Assembly (NCBI GenBank): GCA_030595125.1
Contig: JAUVDV010000038.1
Span: 1-48,951 of the forward strand
DNA length: 48,951 nucleotides
Direction: 5' to 3'
DNA from: Deltaproteobacteria bacterium
Lineage (GTDB): Bacteria; Myxococcota_A; Polyangia; JAAYKL01
Shown here piece after piece: positions 8,732 through 17,226 of the stretch (position 1 is its first letter; the number at the start of each line of letters is the position of its first letter). Made by a program: the position numbers and the translations under genes. The notes under the pieces are model-generated. The model was given only the letters and a program-made list of their open reading frames with translations. It was not told the DNA's origin and made no database searches.

Positions 8732-8748
8732 GCGTCCATTCAGGACGC
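8732..8748 (+). terminator. Possible terminator downstream of truncated dehydrogenase
   Basis: GCGTCC (8732-8737) and GGACGC (8743-8748) form a perfect 6-bp stem with a five-base loop. The following plus-strand sequence is GGGG then a T-rich tract (TTCTATTTGTTTT). It could terminate transcription entering from the dehydrogenase gene before it runs antisense into the group II intron remnant. Confidence 0.35.
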
Positions 8749-8779
8749 GGGGTTCTATTTGTTTTCCATACCTCCGGGT

Positions 8780-8846
8780 GGCCGAGGGAGGTTACCCTCC
8801 CCCGGCTCCCACAGACCCGTACGTGCAGATTTCCCGCATACGGTTC
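8780..8846 (-). ncRNA. Group II intron domains V and VI
   Basis: Domain V is at 8814-8846 on the minus strand: GAACCGTATGCGG, a GAAA-containing tip, then CTGCACGTACGGGTC, pairing as the usual 33-34 nt hairpin. It begins one base after the RT stop codon. Domain VI follows at about 8780-8810 as a CCGGGGGAGG / CCTCCCTCGG stem around a GTAA loop. Domains I-III are absent, so this RNA cannot self-splice in cis. Confidence 0.75.
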
Positions 8847-8847
8847 C

Positions 8848-10080
8848 TCAGGAGAGAGGGTTCGCTGCATACGGTAGTGGAAGTGTCTGCCCATATATCG
8901 AGTGAGGTATCCGCGCTTTGGGAAGTGGGTATCGTGAGAGAAGGCGTACGAAACGTTTCCACGGCATTGAATTTTCACGGTTCCGCCGGTCGAGCCACTT
9001 GCGCCAAACGCGCCTGACCTCTTGAATGAAGTTTTTCAGTGACCTGATATTCCCGGTAACTCCGTAGTAGTTTATGTGTCCGGTTATCATCCTACATAGA
9101 TGCTCATGCTGCTCCCGGACTTTCCTGTGTAGGTTCCTCCGGCACCAGCTCGACACATTTTTCACTGCACGGTTCAAGCGCTTCTTTGACGTCTTCTGTT
9201 TCACTATCCACTTGTTGTTGCGCGATCTCCCCCAGTGATGGGTAAATCCCAGGAAGTCGACGCTGTTCCTTCCTCGTTTGTCCCTGAGCCTGGGGCGTAG
9301 AAATTCCACCAGTCTCGTCTTGTCGGGATGTGTCTCCAATTTGTATTTGGCAAATCTCTTGTGGAGTACACTCAGTACCTTCCGGGCGTCTCGAAGACTG
9401 CGAAAGACGATGACAAAATCGTCCGCAAAGCGGACTATTCTCGCCTCCGCCTCCAGCCGCGGACGCACCACTTCTTCGAACCACTTATCCAGTACCTCGT
9501 GAAGATAGATATTTGCCAAGATCGGCGACACAACCCCGCCTTGGGGACTGCCTTTCTTGGGATACCAGACACTACCCGACTCCATCACTCCGGCTTTCAG
9601 CCATTTGTGAATGGTCCGGCGTATCACTCCGTCTTGCACCCGTAGGTCGAGAATCTCCTTGATCACCTTGTGGGATAGACTTCCAAAGCAGTCCGAAATA
9701 TCTGCTTCGAGAACATAGCCTCCTTTCATTTCCACGATGTCATCCCGCAGTTTCTTCACTGCCATATGCGGACTCTTACCCCGACGGAAACCATACGAGA
9801 ACTCCTTGAAATCTTCCTCGTACACCGCTTCCAACACCATCAACACCGCTCGTTGGAGAATCTTATCCTCAAACGTCGGTATCCCGATTGGACGCGTCTT
9901 TCCGTCTCCTTTGGGGATATTCACTCGCTTTACCGGCGGCGCGCGATATGTTCCACGCTTGAATTTACTCAACAGCATGGACAGATTTTCCTCCAGATTT
10001 GCCGCATATTCTTCGGCTGTCTGGCCGTCCACTCCGCTGGCTCCGTCCTTGCGGGTTCGCCTGTACCCATCACATGTCAC
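8848..10080 (-). CDS. ltrA: Group II intron reverse transcriptase/maturase, N-terminally truncated
   Basis: 410 residues. The RT domain is intact from its first conserved block ([14 protein letters not shown]) onward: [11 protein letters not shown], the YGFRRGKS block, DISDCF in the palm, [10 protein letters not shown], and the catalytic FADD at residues 218-221. The maturase X domain (GHINYYGV region) and basic C-terminus follow; there is no HNH endonuclease domain, as in class C introns. Intact homologues carry roughly 30-60 more residues before YRRTRK. Here only an arbitrary GTG and a few unrelated codons precede it, so translation from its own start is doubtful. Key catalytic residues are conserved, so inactivation was recent or the protein is still used in trans. 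Confidence 0.85.
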   Translation of the reverse strand: MTCDGYRRTRKDGASGVDGQTAEEYAANLEENLSMLLSKFKRGTYRAPPVKRVNIPKGDGKTRPIGIPTFEDKILQRAVLMVLEAVYEEDFKEFSYGFRRGKSPHMAVKKLRDDIVEMKGGYVLEADISDCFGSLSHKVIKEILDLRVQDGVIRRTIHKWLKAGVMESGSVWYPKKGSPQGGVVSPILANIYLHEVLDKWFEEVVRPRLEAEARIVRFADDFVIVFRSLRDARKVLSVLHKRFAKYKLETHPDKTRLVEFLRPRLRDKRGRNSVDFLGFTHHWGRSRNNKWIVKQKTSKKRLNRAVKNVSSWCRRNLHRKVREQHEHLCRMITGHINYYGVTGNIRSLKNFIQEVRRVWRKWLDRRNRENSMPWKRFVRLLSRYPLPKARIPHSIYGQTLPLPYAANPLS

Positions 10081-10086
10081 TTGAGA

Positions 10087-10467
10087 TCAGGGCGAGGCAT
10101 TTTCCCCATCCATCGAAACATCCAGGGCGTTCTGAACGGCGTTCATGATTACACGGCTGGAGTTGGTTGCGCCCGAGACGGCGTCGACGTCGGCTCGCTG
10201 GGCTTCCACGATCATCCCGGGGATCTTTTCAGCGGCAGGTCTGCCCCGGCTCGATGCGCCGTGTTTCAACATCTCCACTTCGGTAATCTTGCCGTCGACG
10301 ATGATCACCTTGACCTTTGCGGAGTTGGGAAAGCTCTTGAATTTGCCTTCGAACTCCCCGTCGCTCAGCCCCTCGGAGCGAGCCCGGTTACCCAGCAATG
10401 GCGCGGGCGAACAGGCTACCACCAGAGCGACGATGACGATCCATGGCATGACTTTTTCCGGAGACAT
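10087..10467 (-). CDS. FMN-binding domain lipoprotein
   Basis: 126 residues with a signal peptide and a lipobox LVVAC (Cys19), so it is anchored outside the cytoplasm. The C-terminal part is an FMN-binding domain, with VDAVSGATNSSR near the end. The Thr of SGAT (residue 101) is the expected attachment site for FMN through a phosphoester bond made by an ApbE flavin transferase. Such proteins carry electrons in Rnf/NQR-type or extracellular electron-transfer chains. No apbE gene is seen in the window. A strong ribosome-binding site (GGAGGTGAAG) precedes the ATG. The stop codon lies a few bases from the truncated intron end, yet the domain is complete. The gene diverges from the CotH-type lipoprotein gene. 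Confidence 0.85.
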   Translation of the reverse strand: MSPEKVMPWIVIVALVVACSPAPLLGNRARSEGLSDGEFEGKFKSFPNSAKVKVIIVDGKITEVEMLKHGASSRGRPAAEKIPGMIVEAQRADVDAVSGATNSSRVIMNAVQNALDVSMDGENASP

Positions 10468-10557
10468 GACTTCACCTCCATATTATTCTTCAAATACCCC
10501 CGTTTTACGGGTCAAACAAAAAAAGATTGAGAAATACGTTATCCTGAAAGCTAAACC

Positions 10558-12411
10558 ATGACGACACAGCAAATCACATTCATTACAATTGTGTTGGCGG
10601 TAATCTGCGCCCACGCGCTCGTAGCTTGCGACAACGGAAGCTCGGCAAACGATCCGGACGCCTCGACGACGGATTCTGACACGGACACGGACACGGGAGA
10701 CGACCCACTCGACGGGTTCTTCAGCCTCGACGCCGTTCACGACATCGAGATCCAGGTGAACCAGGGCGCGTACGATTCGCTGGTGGACAACCCCAAGACC
10801 TACGTGCACGCCAGCGTCAGGATAGATGATGTGGAGTTCGAGGACGTGGGGTTGAGGCTCAAGGGAGGTTTCGGATCGTTCACCCCCATCGACGAGAGCG
10901 AGTCCCCGCCATGGGGGAACAGCGCGCCGGGCAAGTCGGGGTTCATCGTCGACTTCAACAGATACGTGGACGGGCAGAATTTCCTCACGTTGAAGAAGCT
11001 CACCCTCAATAACATCAAGCAGGATCCCTCCGGGATACAGCAGTATCTCGGATACGAGCTCTTCAGGGCGGGAAATGTGCCGGCGAGCCGTTCCGGTTTC
11101 GGTCGCATTACATTCAACGGGATTGACAAGTATCTCTACGCCCTGATCGAGACGCCGGACAACGACGAGTTCCTGGAGAAATGGTACGGAGCCGATGACG
11201 GCAACCTGTACGAGGGAGAGGGCTCGGATCTCACCGGCGACTCGTTCGACTACTTCGATCAGGACAACGGGGATGACACTTCCAATGACGATCTGCTGAA
11301 AGTAGCCGCAGCGCTGGACGCCATCGGGCCGGGCGACGATATCATGGCCGCGCTGGGAGAGTACCTGGACGTGGAGGAATACCTCACCTTCGCCGCCACG
11401 GAGATGTACCTGGCCCACTGGGACGGCTACGGCTGGTCCACCAACAACTTCATGATCCACCACGCCCTCGCCGACGATACCTGGACCTTCCTCCCCTGGG
11501 GAATCGATCAACTCTTCGACTCGGAGGAACTGCTCGGGAGCTACGAAGGTGTCATGAAATCTCCAGGCCCATCCTGGGAGTCACCGAAATTCGGTCTGGA
11601 CGCAATGTTCAGCGGCGGTCGGGTGCACGCCCTGTGCATCGATTTCGAGGAATGCTCGGAACTGCTTCATCAGGCGTTTCTGGATGTGATCGATCGGGCG
11701 GAGGAGATCGATCTGTGGAGCATTGCCCTGGACGCCCGGATCCTTGTGGAGCCGGTCATGAACGAGGAGGCGCAGGAGTTCGGGGATCCGGCCACCGTGG
11801 ATTACTATATGGATCAAGTCCTCGACTTCATCGAGGGTCGCGAAGAGGCGCTGTCACAATGGCTCCCATGTCTCGTCGGTGAGTTCGTGGACAACGACTT
11901 GGACACCTTCAACGCCTGCACTGAAGATTGCAACGATCTCGAGCCGAGCGTTCATCCGGGCGCAATCGAGGTGTGCAACTACCGGGATGACGACTGCAAC
12001 GAGGTTATCGACGACGACCCCGGATGCCCGGACTGCATCGACGTGACGGGAAATGACACGGAGAGCTACTTTCTGTGCTTTCACGAGGCCTCGTGGAGCG
12101 ACGCCCGCCAGTCCTGCATCGACAAGGGCCTGGAGCTGGCATCCATCCACGACGAGGCGACGGGAACCCAACTCGTCCATGAACTCATAGGAAACACCGG
12201 CATCTACGAGAGCTGGATTGGGCTCAACGATATCGCGCAGGAAGGGACCTTCACCTGGACCGATGGATCGCCGCTGGACTGGGAGAACTGGATCATCATC
12301 TTTCCACCCGAGTGGGCGGAGTACCTGGATTGCGTCTCGTATCACGCAGTGCTCGGCTGGATGACCTACCCATGCGACGAGGAGAGAGCCTTCATGTGCA
12401 AGGCGCCATGA
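10558..12411 (+). CDS. Lipoprotein: CotH kinase domain, MopE-type motif and C-type lectin domain
   Basis: 617 residues with a modular build. The signal peptide ends in a lipobox (LVAC), followed by a short DSDTDTDTG linker. Residues ~60-430 are a CotH-like protein kinase fold: LKGG, LTLNNIKQDPS, the conserved DGYGWSTNNF with IHH, and LPWGIDQ with the metal-binding Asp. Residues ~445-490 are a Cys/Asp-rich MopE-type putative metal-binding motif (DCNDLEPSVHPGAIE, then DDDCNEVIDDD). Residues ~500-617 are a C-type lectin-like domain with WIGLND, FTWTDGSPLDWENW and paired Cys. CotH kinases phosphorylate secreted or coat proteins; here the kinase would act outside the cell, tethered to the envelope and equipped with a binding domain. 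The domain calls are confident; their combination is uncommon. Confidence 0.85.
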   Translation: MTTQQITFITIVLAVICAHALVACDNGSSANDPDASTTDSDTDTDTGDDPLDGFFSLDAVHDIEIQVNQGAYDSLVDNPKTYVHASVRIDDVEFEDVGLRLKGGFGSFTPIDESESPPWGNSAPGKSGFIVDFNRYVDGQNFLTLKKLTLNNIKQDPSGIQQYLGYELFRAGNVPASRSGFGRITFNGIDKYLYALIETPDNDEFLEKWYGADDGNLYEGEGSDLTGDSFDYFDQDNGDDTSNDDLLKVAAALDAIGPGDDIMAALGEYLDVEEYLTFAATEMYLAHWDGYGWSTNNFMIHHALADDTWTFLPWGIDQLFDSEELLGSYEGVMKSPGPSWESPKFGLDAMFSGGRVHALCIDFEECSELLHQAFLDVIDRAEEIDLWSIALDARILVEPVMNEEAQEFGDPATVDYYMDQVLDFIEGREEALSQWLPCLVGEFVDNDLDTFNACTEDCNDLEPSVHPGAIEVCNYRDDDCNEVIDDDPGCPDCIDVTGNDTESYFLCFHEASWSDARQSCIDKGLELASIHDEATGTQLVHELIGNTGIYESWIGLNDIAQEGTFTWTDGSPLDWENWIIIFPPEWAEYLDCVSYHAVLGWMTYPCDEERAFMCKAP

Positions 12412-12422
12412 TGCGAGAGCCA

Positions 12423-12442
12423 GGCGATTACATGGAATCGCC
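12423..12442. terminator. Possible bidirectional terminator between convergent genes
   Basis: GGCGATT (12423-12429) and AATCGCC (12436-12442) form a perfect 7-bp stem around a six-base loop, in the 32-bp gap between two convergent genes. A short T-run follows on the plus strand (CTACTTTTCC). Stem and position fit a terminator; the U-tract is weak. Confidence 0.4.
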
Positions 12443-12443
12443 C

Positions 12444-13718
12444 CTACTTTTCCGCTACGAGGCTCAACCCCACTGTCAGTTCGTCGTCCGCGAGTTCGGC
12501 CATCACGACTTTTGAAACCATCTTCTGACCCGCCACTTTGAACTTCATTTCGGAGGAGGCCTTCTTCGACATCTTGATGGCGTCCTTCCACAGGGCATAG
12601 AACCACACGCTGGCCTTGGTAAACACCGATGCGTCAACATTCTCTACCTTCGCGTCGGTCGCCTTGATCTCCACCTTGTCGCCATTGACCGACACCTTCG
12701 CGTTTGCCCCCATATCCACGCGCATGCAGGGCTTGTCCAGATCCCACAGATAAATCTTCATGGGGCGCTTGCCGGGGACCCAGTCCAGACCAGGGCGCAG
12801 CTCCCCGTCTTTCCTGGGTTTGCCCTTCTTGTCGTATCTGTCGGGCACCAGCCCCTTCGCCATCGCCCAGTTGGCCGTCTGTGCCAGGGTGGACCCGGAA
12901 GTACGGACGCCAATGAGTCCGTCGGGGAGCAACGTGGGCTTCTCGTCGTCAGGGACGATGCCCTTGCGCACGGGCAGATCGGTGACGATAAGGAGACGCA
13001 GGCCTCCGCCACCCTCACCGAACGAACGAATAGTGAGCTTGCGAGCCGGGACGTCCGGCAACTGGAACTCCAATCTGCTCAAGTCCCCCATCTTCGGCAG
13101 CAGCTTGTCCTTGAAGGTTTTGTAAAAACTCGAAACGAGGAAAGAGACCACGCTTCCGGCCGCCTTATCCACGAGTTTGCGAGGAACGAACATGCGCGCC
13201 GCTTTGGGAACCTTTTTGTAGATGAGCCCTCCCAGGTCTTTTTTGGCGCCCTTTGACATCCTGGGTTTCACTGACTTGAGATCTTTGGGACCGAATCCTA
13301 TGACCACAATCCCCTTCTCGAGATCGATCTTGGGCTTGATCTCCGTATCCACCGACATCCTGAACACCTTCTTGCCGCTTTCCCGCACGTCGAACTCGAG
13401 GCGAAGTCCCACGTGGTTTTCTCGCGCCGCTCGGAGTTTCACCCTCCGCGGCTTGATGCTCAGCTTGCCGAAATAGGAGCCGAGATTTCCCATCCCGGGA
13501 ACGTCGATGTCCATGGACTTCATTTTCGAGACCTGGCGGCTGATCAAGTCATCGGCCGTGGCGAATGGAATCGTCACCTCGATGTGGGTATCTTCGTTGA
13601 CGGCCACGCGTTCGAGGTACTTTTTGCGATCTTTCTCAATGCGATCGCACGTCGCGCCGCAACCGGAACCGAGAAGGGCAAGGATCGCGAGTGAGGCTGT
13701 CAATAGAGTGTCGCGCAT
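12444..13718 (-). CDS. Lipoprotein of unknown function
   Basis: 424 residues from ATG 13718. The frame continues upstream, but that extension lacks a signal and is not credible. The protein begins with a signal peptide and a lipobox (LLGSGC, Cys20). The mature part alternates amphipathic beta strands with Lys-rich segments; it contains KPRRVKLRAARENHVGLRLEF-like strands in the first half and a hydrophobic helical stretch (about residues 190-215, AAGSVVSFLVSSFYKTF). The second half carries a Gly-rich turn (EGGGGLRL) and a repeated strand pattern. The overall shape recalls elongated beta lipid-binding or transport proteins, but I see no diagnostic motif and assign no function. It is convergent with the CotH-type gene. 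Confidence 0.7.
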   Translation of the reverse strand: MRDTLLTASLAILALLGSGCGATCDRIEKDRKKYLERVAVNEDTHIEVTIPFATADDLISRQVSKMKSMDIDVPGMGNLGSYFGKLSIKPRRVKLRAARENHVGLRLEFDVRESGKKVFRMSVDTEIKPKIDLEKGIVVIGFGPKDLKSVKPRMSKGAKKDLGGLIYKKVPKAARMFVPRKLVDKAAGSVVSFLVSSFYKTFKDKLLPKMGDLSRLEFQLPDVPARKLTIRSFGEGGGGLRLLIVTDLPVRKGIVPDDEKPTLLPDGLIGVRTSGSTLAQTANWAMAKGLVPDRYDKKGKPRKDGELRPGLDWVPGKRPMKIYLWDLDKPCMRVDMGANAKVSVNGDKVEIKATDAKVENVDASVFTKASVWFYALWKDAIKMSKKASSEMKFKVAGQKMVSKVVMAELADDELTVGLSLVAEK

Positions 13719-13794
13719 CTGTTTAGTAAAACACGCAAGCGGACGGGTGTAAAAGCGAGATCGGCCTTCAAGCTCCATGCAAATGGAATTATTG

Positions 13795-13823
13795 TTGACG
13801 TGGCGCGAAGTTCGACCTAAATT
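13795..13823 (+). promoter_or_regulatory. Sigma70-like promoter for the 58-residue gene
   Basis: TTGACG at 13795-13800 and TAAATT at 13818-13823 are separated by exactly 17 bases. The expected transcription start near 13830 leaves a leader of about 40 bases before the ATG at 13872, which contains the AGGAGG ribosome-binding site. Confidence 0.6.
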
Positions 13824-13871
13824 GCCTCCCGCTTTGCCGGCCCACATGGATCCGGCCGCCAGGAGGGTGTC

Positions 13872-14048
13872 ATGACTTCGCCGACCAAAAAAATGAAGAT
13901 GATCGCCAAGCGAAAGAAAACCAGATCGGGCTACACTCGCAAGCGCGCCACAGCAGCCGGAACCACTCCGAGGTTCCCCGTGCACGTGGAAGACGCCCCG
14001 GATTGCGAACTGCCGCAACCTCCCGGAACCGACCCCACTGAAAAGTAG
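13872..14048 (+). CDS. Small basic protein, 58 residues, unknown function
   Basis: The frame begins MTSPTKKMKMIAKRKKTRSG and ends in an acidic, Pro-rich tail (DCELPQPPGTDPTEK). The N-terminal half is strongly positive and could bind nucleic acid or ribosomes; nothing more is recognisable. It counts as a real gene because a perfect AGGAGG (13861-13866) sits five bases before the ATG, and a sigma70-like promoter with ideal spacing lies 50 bases further up. It is monocistronic: the next gene is convergent, ending 18 bases beyond. It is short enough to be missed by default gene-length cut-offs. Confidence 0.65.
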   Translation: MTSPTKKMKMIAKRKKTRSGYTRKRATAAGTTPRFPVHVEDAPDCELPQPPGTDPTEK

Positions 14049-14065
14049 GGACCCGTTTCCCCGCC

Positions 14066-15133
14066 CTAGTGATTGCTCTCATCGTTTTTCGGGACATTGG
14101 CCAAATCGTGAAAGCGCGGTCTGAACTCGCGGATGGCATCGTTGTCCCTGCTCGGATGAACCCGGTTGGTGAGCAACGCCACTGATAACCCGACGTCGGG
14201 ATCCACCCACAGGGAACAGCCTGTGAACCCGAGATGCCCAAAAGTCCTCGCCCCCATGAGGTCTCCCGCCATCGATCCCGAGGGGCTCTTGAGATCCCAT
14301 CCCAGGCCCCTGCCCAGAGGACGCCGTGCGATGGACCGCGCGGCCAGCTCCTGCGACAGCCACGCTCCCGTCTCAAGTGACTCCAGCCAGGCCACGCCAA
14401 ACCCCGCCACATCCCCGGCCGTGGCAAAAAGACCCGCGTGCCCGGCCACGCCGCCCATGGTCCAGGCGTTATCGTCGTGAACCTCTCCAGAAATCACCCT
14501 GCCCCTCCAGGGACAGTCTTCGGTTGCGGCGACCGCCCCTCGCACGGGCGCAGATCGGACGCTCGTCAGGCGCAGAGGACCGGCGATCTCCGCCGCGATT
14601 ACCTCATCCAGCAACCGCCCGCTCTTTCTCTCCAGAATCTCGCCGAGCAGGATGTATCCCAGATCCGAGTATGCGGCTTCCTCACCCGGACTCCGGGCGG
14701 TGGGGTGATTCATGATCATGCGGATCATCTCCCGCCGGGCCCCGGAGGTTCCCCTGTCCTTTCGTTCGATTCTCTCGAAGAACGGAGCCCACGGCTCAAA
14801 ACCGGCCTCGTGCGCCATTAATTGCGCAAGGGTCGCGTTCCCTGCAGGCCCGCCGTTCAGTTCCTCGAGAATCTCCTGTATGGGCGCGTTCAGATCCAGC
14901 TCGCCGCGATCCACCATCCGCAGCACCGCCGCACCGGTGAACACCTTGGTGATAGAAGCTATATCAAACAGGGTTTCGCGCCCCACCTGGGAACCTTCAC
15001 GAAAAGACGTCGTCCCGGCGCAGACGGTCAGGGGAGATCTCCCGCGTCGGGCAAGGGTCGCCTGCGCCCCGGAGAAGACCTTGTGTCGAACTCCCCACAG
15101 CAGAAGATCTCGTATGGGGGTCATGTCTTTCAT
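14066..15133 (-). CDS. Serine hydrolase, beta-lactamase/DD-peptidase (class C-like) family
   Basis: 355 residues from ATG 15133; a TTG three codons upstream is possible. The catalytic SxxK is in DIASITKVFTG (S60, K63), and the second-motif Tyr is in YSDLGY. The third motif sits in HLGFTG, where Gly/Thr replace the usual KTG, as in esterase/EstB-like members. There is no signal peptide, so the enzyme is probably cytoplasmic. Family members hydrolyse beta-lactams, D-amino-acid peptides or esters; the substrate here cannot be read from sequence. It lies between the small basic gene (convergent) and the TolQ/TonB operon (divergent). Confidence 0.85.
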   Translation of the reverse strand: MKDMTPIRDLLLWGVRHKVFSGAQATLARRGRSPLTVCAGTTSFREGSQVGRETLFDIASITKVFTGAAVLRMVDRGELDLNAPIQEILEELNGGPAGNATLAQLMAHEAGFEPWAPFFERIERKDRGTSGARREMIRMIMNHPTARSPGEEAAYSDLGYILLGEILERKSGRLLDEVIAAEIAGPLRLTSVRSAPVRGAVAATEDCPWRGRVISGEVHDDNAWTMGGVAGHAGLFATAGDVAGFGVAWLESLETGAWLSQELAARSIARRPLGRGLGWDLKSPSGSMAGDLMGARTFGHLGFTGCSLWVDPDVGLSVALLTNRVHPSRDNDAIREFRPRFHDLANVPKNDESNH

Positions 15134-15204
15134 TATTATCAATGATCCGGCACCTCGCCCTGCGTGTCAAAAATAAGAAGTTCAAGGGTTTTGTTGCGGA
15201 ATTC

Positions 15205-15230
15205 GATGAATGAGTTAGATGAATGGGTTA
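15205..15230. repeat. 13-bp tandem duplication upstream of exbB
   Basis: GATGAATGAGTTA (15205-15217) is followed directly by GATGAATGGGTTA (15218-15230), one mismatch. It lies 35 bases upstream of the exbB start, in the leader or promoter region of the TonB operon, and may be a small regulatory site or a replication-slippage product. Confidence 0.5.
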
Positions 15231-15264
15231 GATTTCTGCGCTTCGGAAGAAAGAGGAAAAACAT

Positions 15265-15909
15265 ATGAGCATTACCGAGTATTTCAAGGGATTTTCACAT
15301 CTGGGCGCCGAGTGGGTGATGTGGGTTCTGGTGGTCCTGTCGCTGGTGTCGATCTCCATCATGATCGAGCGAGCCATTTTCTTCTTCGGACTGCGACCGA
15401 ACGTGGCCGCCCTGATAGACGACCTGCGCAAGCTGCTCCTCGACGGAGATGTCGAGGGCGCTCGCAAGCACGTCGCAACAATGAAGGGTGTCGCGCCGGC
15501 CGTTGCCCGCATCGCACTGGCAAACGCCGAGCGGGGCCCGATCTCGGTGGAGGAGGCGGCGGCTAGCGCGATGATCCGCGAGAAGCTTCGACTGGAAAAG
15601 AACCTGGCCTATCTGGGAACGGTGGGCAACAACGCGCCGTTCGTCGGCCTCTTCGGAACGGTCATCGGCATCATCAACGCCTTCAATGATCTCTCCATGA
15701 ACGCCACGGGCGGAGCATCGACGGTGATGGCAGGGATCTCCGAGGCCCTGGTGGCGACCGCTGTGGGTCTGCTGGTCGCGATCCCGGCGGTGGCCGCGTT
15801 CAATGTCTTCCAGCGCAGGATCAAGGCCCTCCTTGGTGACGCCCAGGCGCTGATCCACGCCATCCTCTCGGGGCTCCACAAAAACAGCGCCCCTGAAATG
15901 AGGGAGTAA
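15265..15909 (+). CDS. exbB: TolQ/ExbB/MotA-family proton channel
   Basis: 214 residues with three transmembrane segments in the MotA/TolQ/ExbB arrangement: one near residues 15-35, then a large cytoplasmic loop, then two near the C-terminus. The conserved block LGTVGNNAPFVGLFGTVIGIINAF and the later VATAVGLLVAIPAVAAFN are typical. With ExbD it forms the inner-membrane stator that converts proton-motive force into work on TonB. A GAGG-type ribosome-binding site precedes the ATG. It is the first gene of a four-gene operon with exbD three bases downstream. Confidence 0.9.
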   Translation: MSITEYFKGFSHLGAEWVMWVLVVLSLVSISIMIERAIFFFGLRPNVAALIDDLRKLLLDGDVEGARKHVATMKGVAPAVARIALANAERGPISVEEAAASAMIREKLRLEKNLAYLGTVGNNAPFVGLFGTVIGIINAFNDLSMNATGGASTVMAGISEALVATAVGLLVAIPAVAAFNVFQRRIKALLGDAQALIHAILSGLHKNSAPEMRE

Positions 15910-15912
15910 GTC

Positions 15913-16326
15913 ATGGCAGGCACTTTCAAACACGATGACGACGATATTATTTCCGACATCAACGTGACGCCTTTCGTTGACGTAACACTGGTGTTGCTCA
16001 TCATCTTCATGGTCACGGCAACCTACATCGTCGCCCAGTCGATACCCATCGACCTCCCGGAGGCCGGAACCGGCGAAGACGTGGTGACAACCCTCGCCAT
16101 CATGATGACCGAAAACGGCGATGTTTACGTGGACGGGGTCAAGACCGACGACGCGGGAATCAAGAACGTAATAATCAAGACAAAAAAAGAAAACAGCGAC
16201 GTTCGGGTTGTCATCGCAGCAGACAAGAAGGTCGAGCACGGCCGGGTTATCGGAATCATCGATCTGGTGAGGAAACTCGGAATCGCCAAGTTCGCCATCA
16301 ACATCGACTCCGCCAAGAAAGAATAG
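15913..16326 (+). CDS. exbD: ExbD/TolR-family biopolymer transport protein
   Basis: 137 residues: a short cytoplasmic N-terminus, one transmembrane helix beginning INVTPFVDVTLVLLIIFMVTATYIV with the essential protonatable Asp in PFVDV, and a periplasmic domain. It pairs with the upstream ExbB-type channel. The gaps to its neighbours are 3 and 6 bases, so it belongs to the same transcript. Confidence 0.9.
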   Translation: MAGTFKHDDDDIISDINVTPFVDVTLVLLIIFMVTATYIVAQSIPIDLPEAGTGEDVVTTLAIMMTENGDVYVDGVKTDDAGIKNVIIKTKKENSDVRVVIAADKKVEHGRVIGIIDLVRKLGIAKFAINIDSAKKE

Positions 16327-16332
16327 CCATAG

Positions 16333-17154
16333 ATGAAGGCTCGGAACACAGGCCGCCATTCCACGGCGTTCGTCGTTTCCATCGCGATACACGCCGGACT
16401 CGCTATTGCCCTGGCGTTGATCCCCAAAGAGAGGATCAAGGTCTGGGACATTGTGGACATGGCCGTGGAAAATCCGGAACCCGAGCCCAGGCCGGAACCG
16501 GAGCCCGAACCCGAGCCCGAACCCGAACCCGAGCCCGAGCCCGAACCCGACAAACCAAAACCAAAAACCAAACCCAAACCAAAGGCCACGGAACCTGAAT
16601 CGTCGCCGTCTCCACCGCCGCCACCCCAGCCGAAACAACCGGAGCCGCAGCACGAGGAAAAAAAAGAAGAGGCGCCCCCTGTTTTCGATCTCGGCGACAA
16701 CTCTTTCGCAACAAAGGGCCAGAACGCCGGCTGGAAGCTCGCCCGTTCCGAGGGCAACACCAAGTTCGGAGCCGTGGCGAAACGCGGAGAGAAATCCAAA
16801 CGCTCCACCACAGCCAGAGGTGATGAGGGTGGCAAACCGGAAGGAACCGGGTTTTCTGCGGTCAGCGACAAAAACCTGTCCAGACGTCCCAAATCCATCA
16901 ACAACATTGAAGTTCCGGCGTACCCAATCGAGGCGAGACGCGAGGGGATCGAGGGGAAAGTCATTCTTCAGGTCTTCATCGGCAAGGACGGCAAGGTGAA
17001 AAAAATTCGCATTGTGAAGGATCCGGGTGGTGGTCTGGGGCCGGTGGCGAAGAACGCGATGCTCAAGGAACGCTGGAAACCCGCCCGGGACCGAAGCGGC
17101 AAGACGGTCGATACCGTCATTACCTACATATATAGATTCATACTAGATGGTTGA
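16333..17154 (+). CDS. tonB: TonB-family energy transducer
   Basis: 273 residues. An N-terminal membrane anchor (about residues 13-33, ends ALALIPKE) is followed by an extended periplasm-spanning region of Glu-Pro and Lys-Pro repeats encoded by short DNA repeats around 16475-16590. A Lys/Ser-rich stretch comes next. The C-terminal ~90 residues are a TonB domain (YPIEARREGIEGKVILQVF, with the WKPARD turn). It couples the ExbB/D motor to outer-membrane receptors. No TonB-dependent receptor is in the window, so its partner may be the downstream OmpA-like protein or a distant receptor. Confidence 0.9.
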   Translation: MKARNTGRHSTAFVVSIAIHAGLAIALALIPKERIKVWDIVDMAVENPEPEPRPEPEPEPEPEPEPEPEPEPDKPKPKTKPKPKATEPESSPSPPPPPQPKQPEPQHEEKKEEAPPVFDLGDNSFATKGQNAGWKLARSEGNTKFGAVAKRGEKSKRSTTARGDEGGKPEGTGFSAVSDKNLSRRPKSINNIEVPAYPIEARREGIEGKVILQVFIGKDGKVKKIRIVKDPGGGLGPVAKNAMLKERWKPARDRSGKTVDTVITYIYRFILDG

Positions 17155-17226
17155 ATACGGAATTGAAGTTCGCAATAGTCCGTGTCATACTCCACCTCAA
17201 ACCATGGCCAAACGAGAGAAAACCTG

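Larger units (their letters stand above)
8770..10080 (-). mobile_element. 5'-truncated group II intron (class C-like), 3' end retained
   Basis: Read on the minus strand, an intron-encoded reverse transcriptase is followed immediately by a recognisable domain V and a domain VI hairpin. The other end is missing: the RT frame starts within the first conserved block, and only about 10 bases separate it from the stop of the FMN-binding gene. A complete intron has several hundred bases of domains I-III upstream of its ORF, so the element has lost its 5' half. Loss of the 5' end with an intact 3' end is what incomplete target-primed reverse transcription leaves. The lower boundary near 8770 is approximate. 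Confidence 0.75.

Noticed and set aside
15295-16653. Long minus-strand frame over the ExbB/ExbD/TonB genes
   Set aside because: It mirrors the Glu-Pro repeat and channel genes and reads as low-complexity Gly/Phe-rich sequence.
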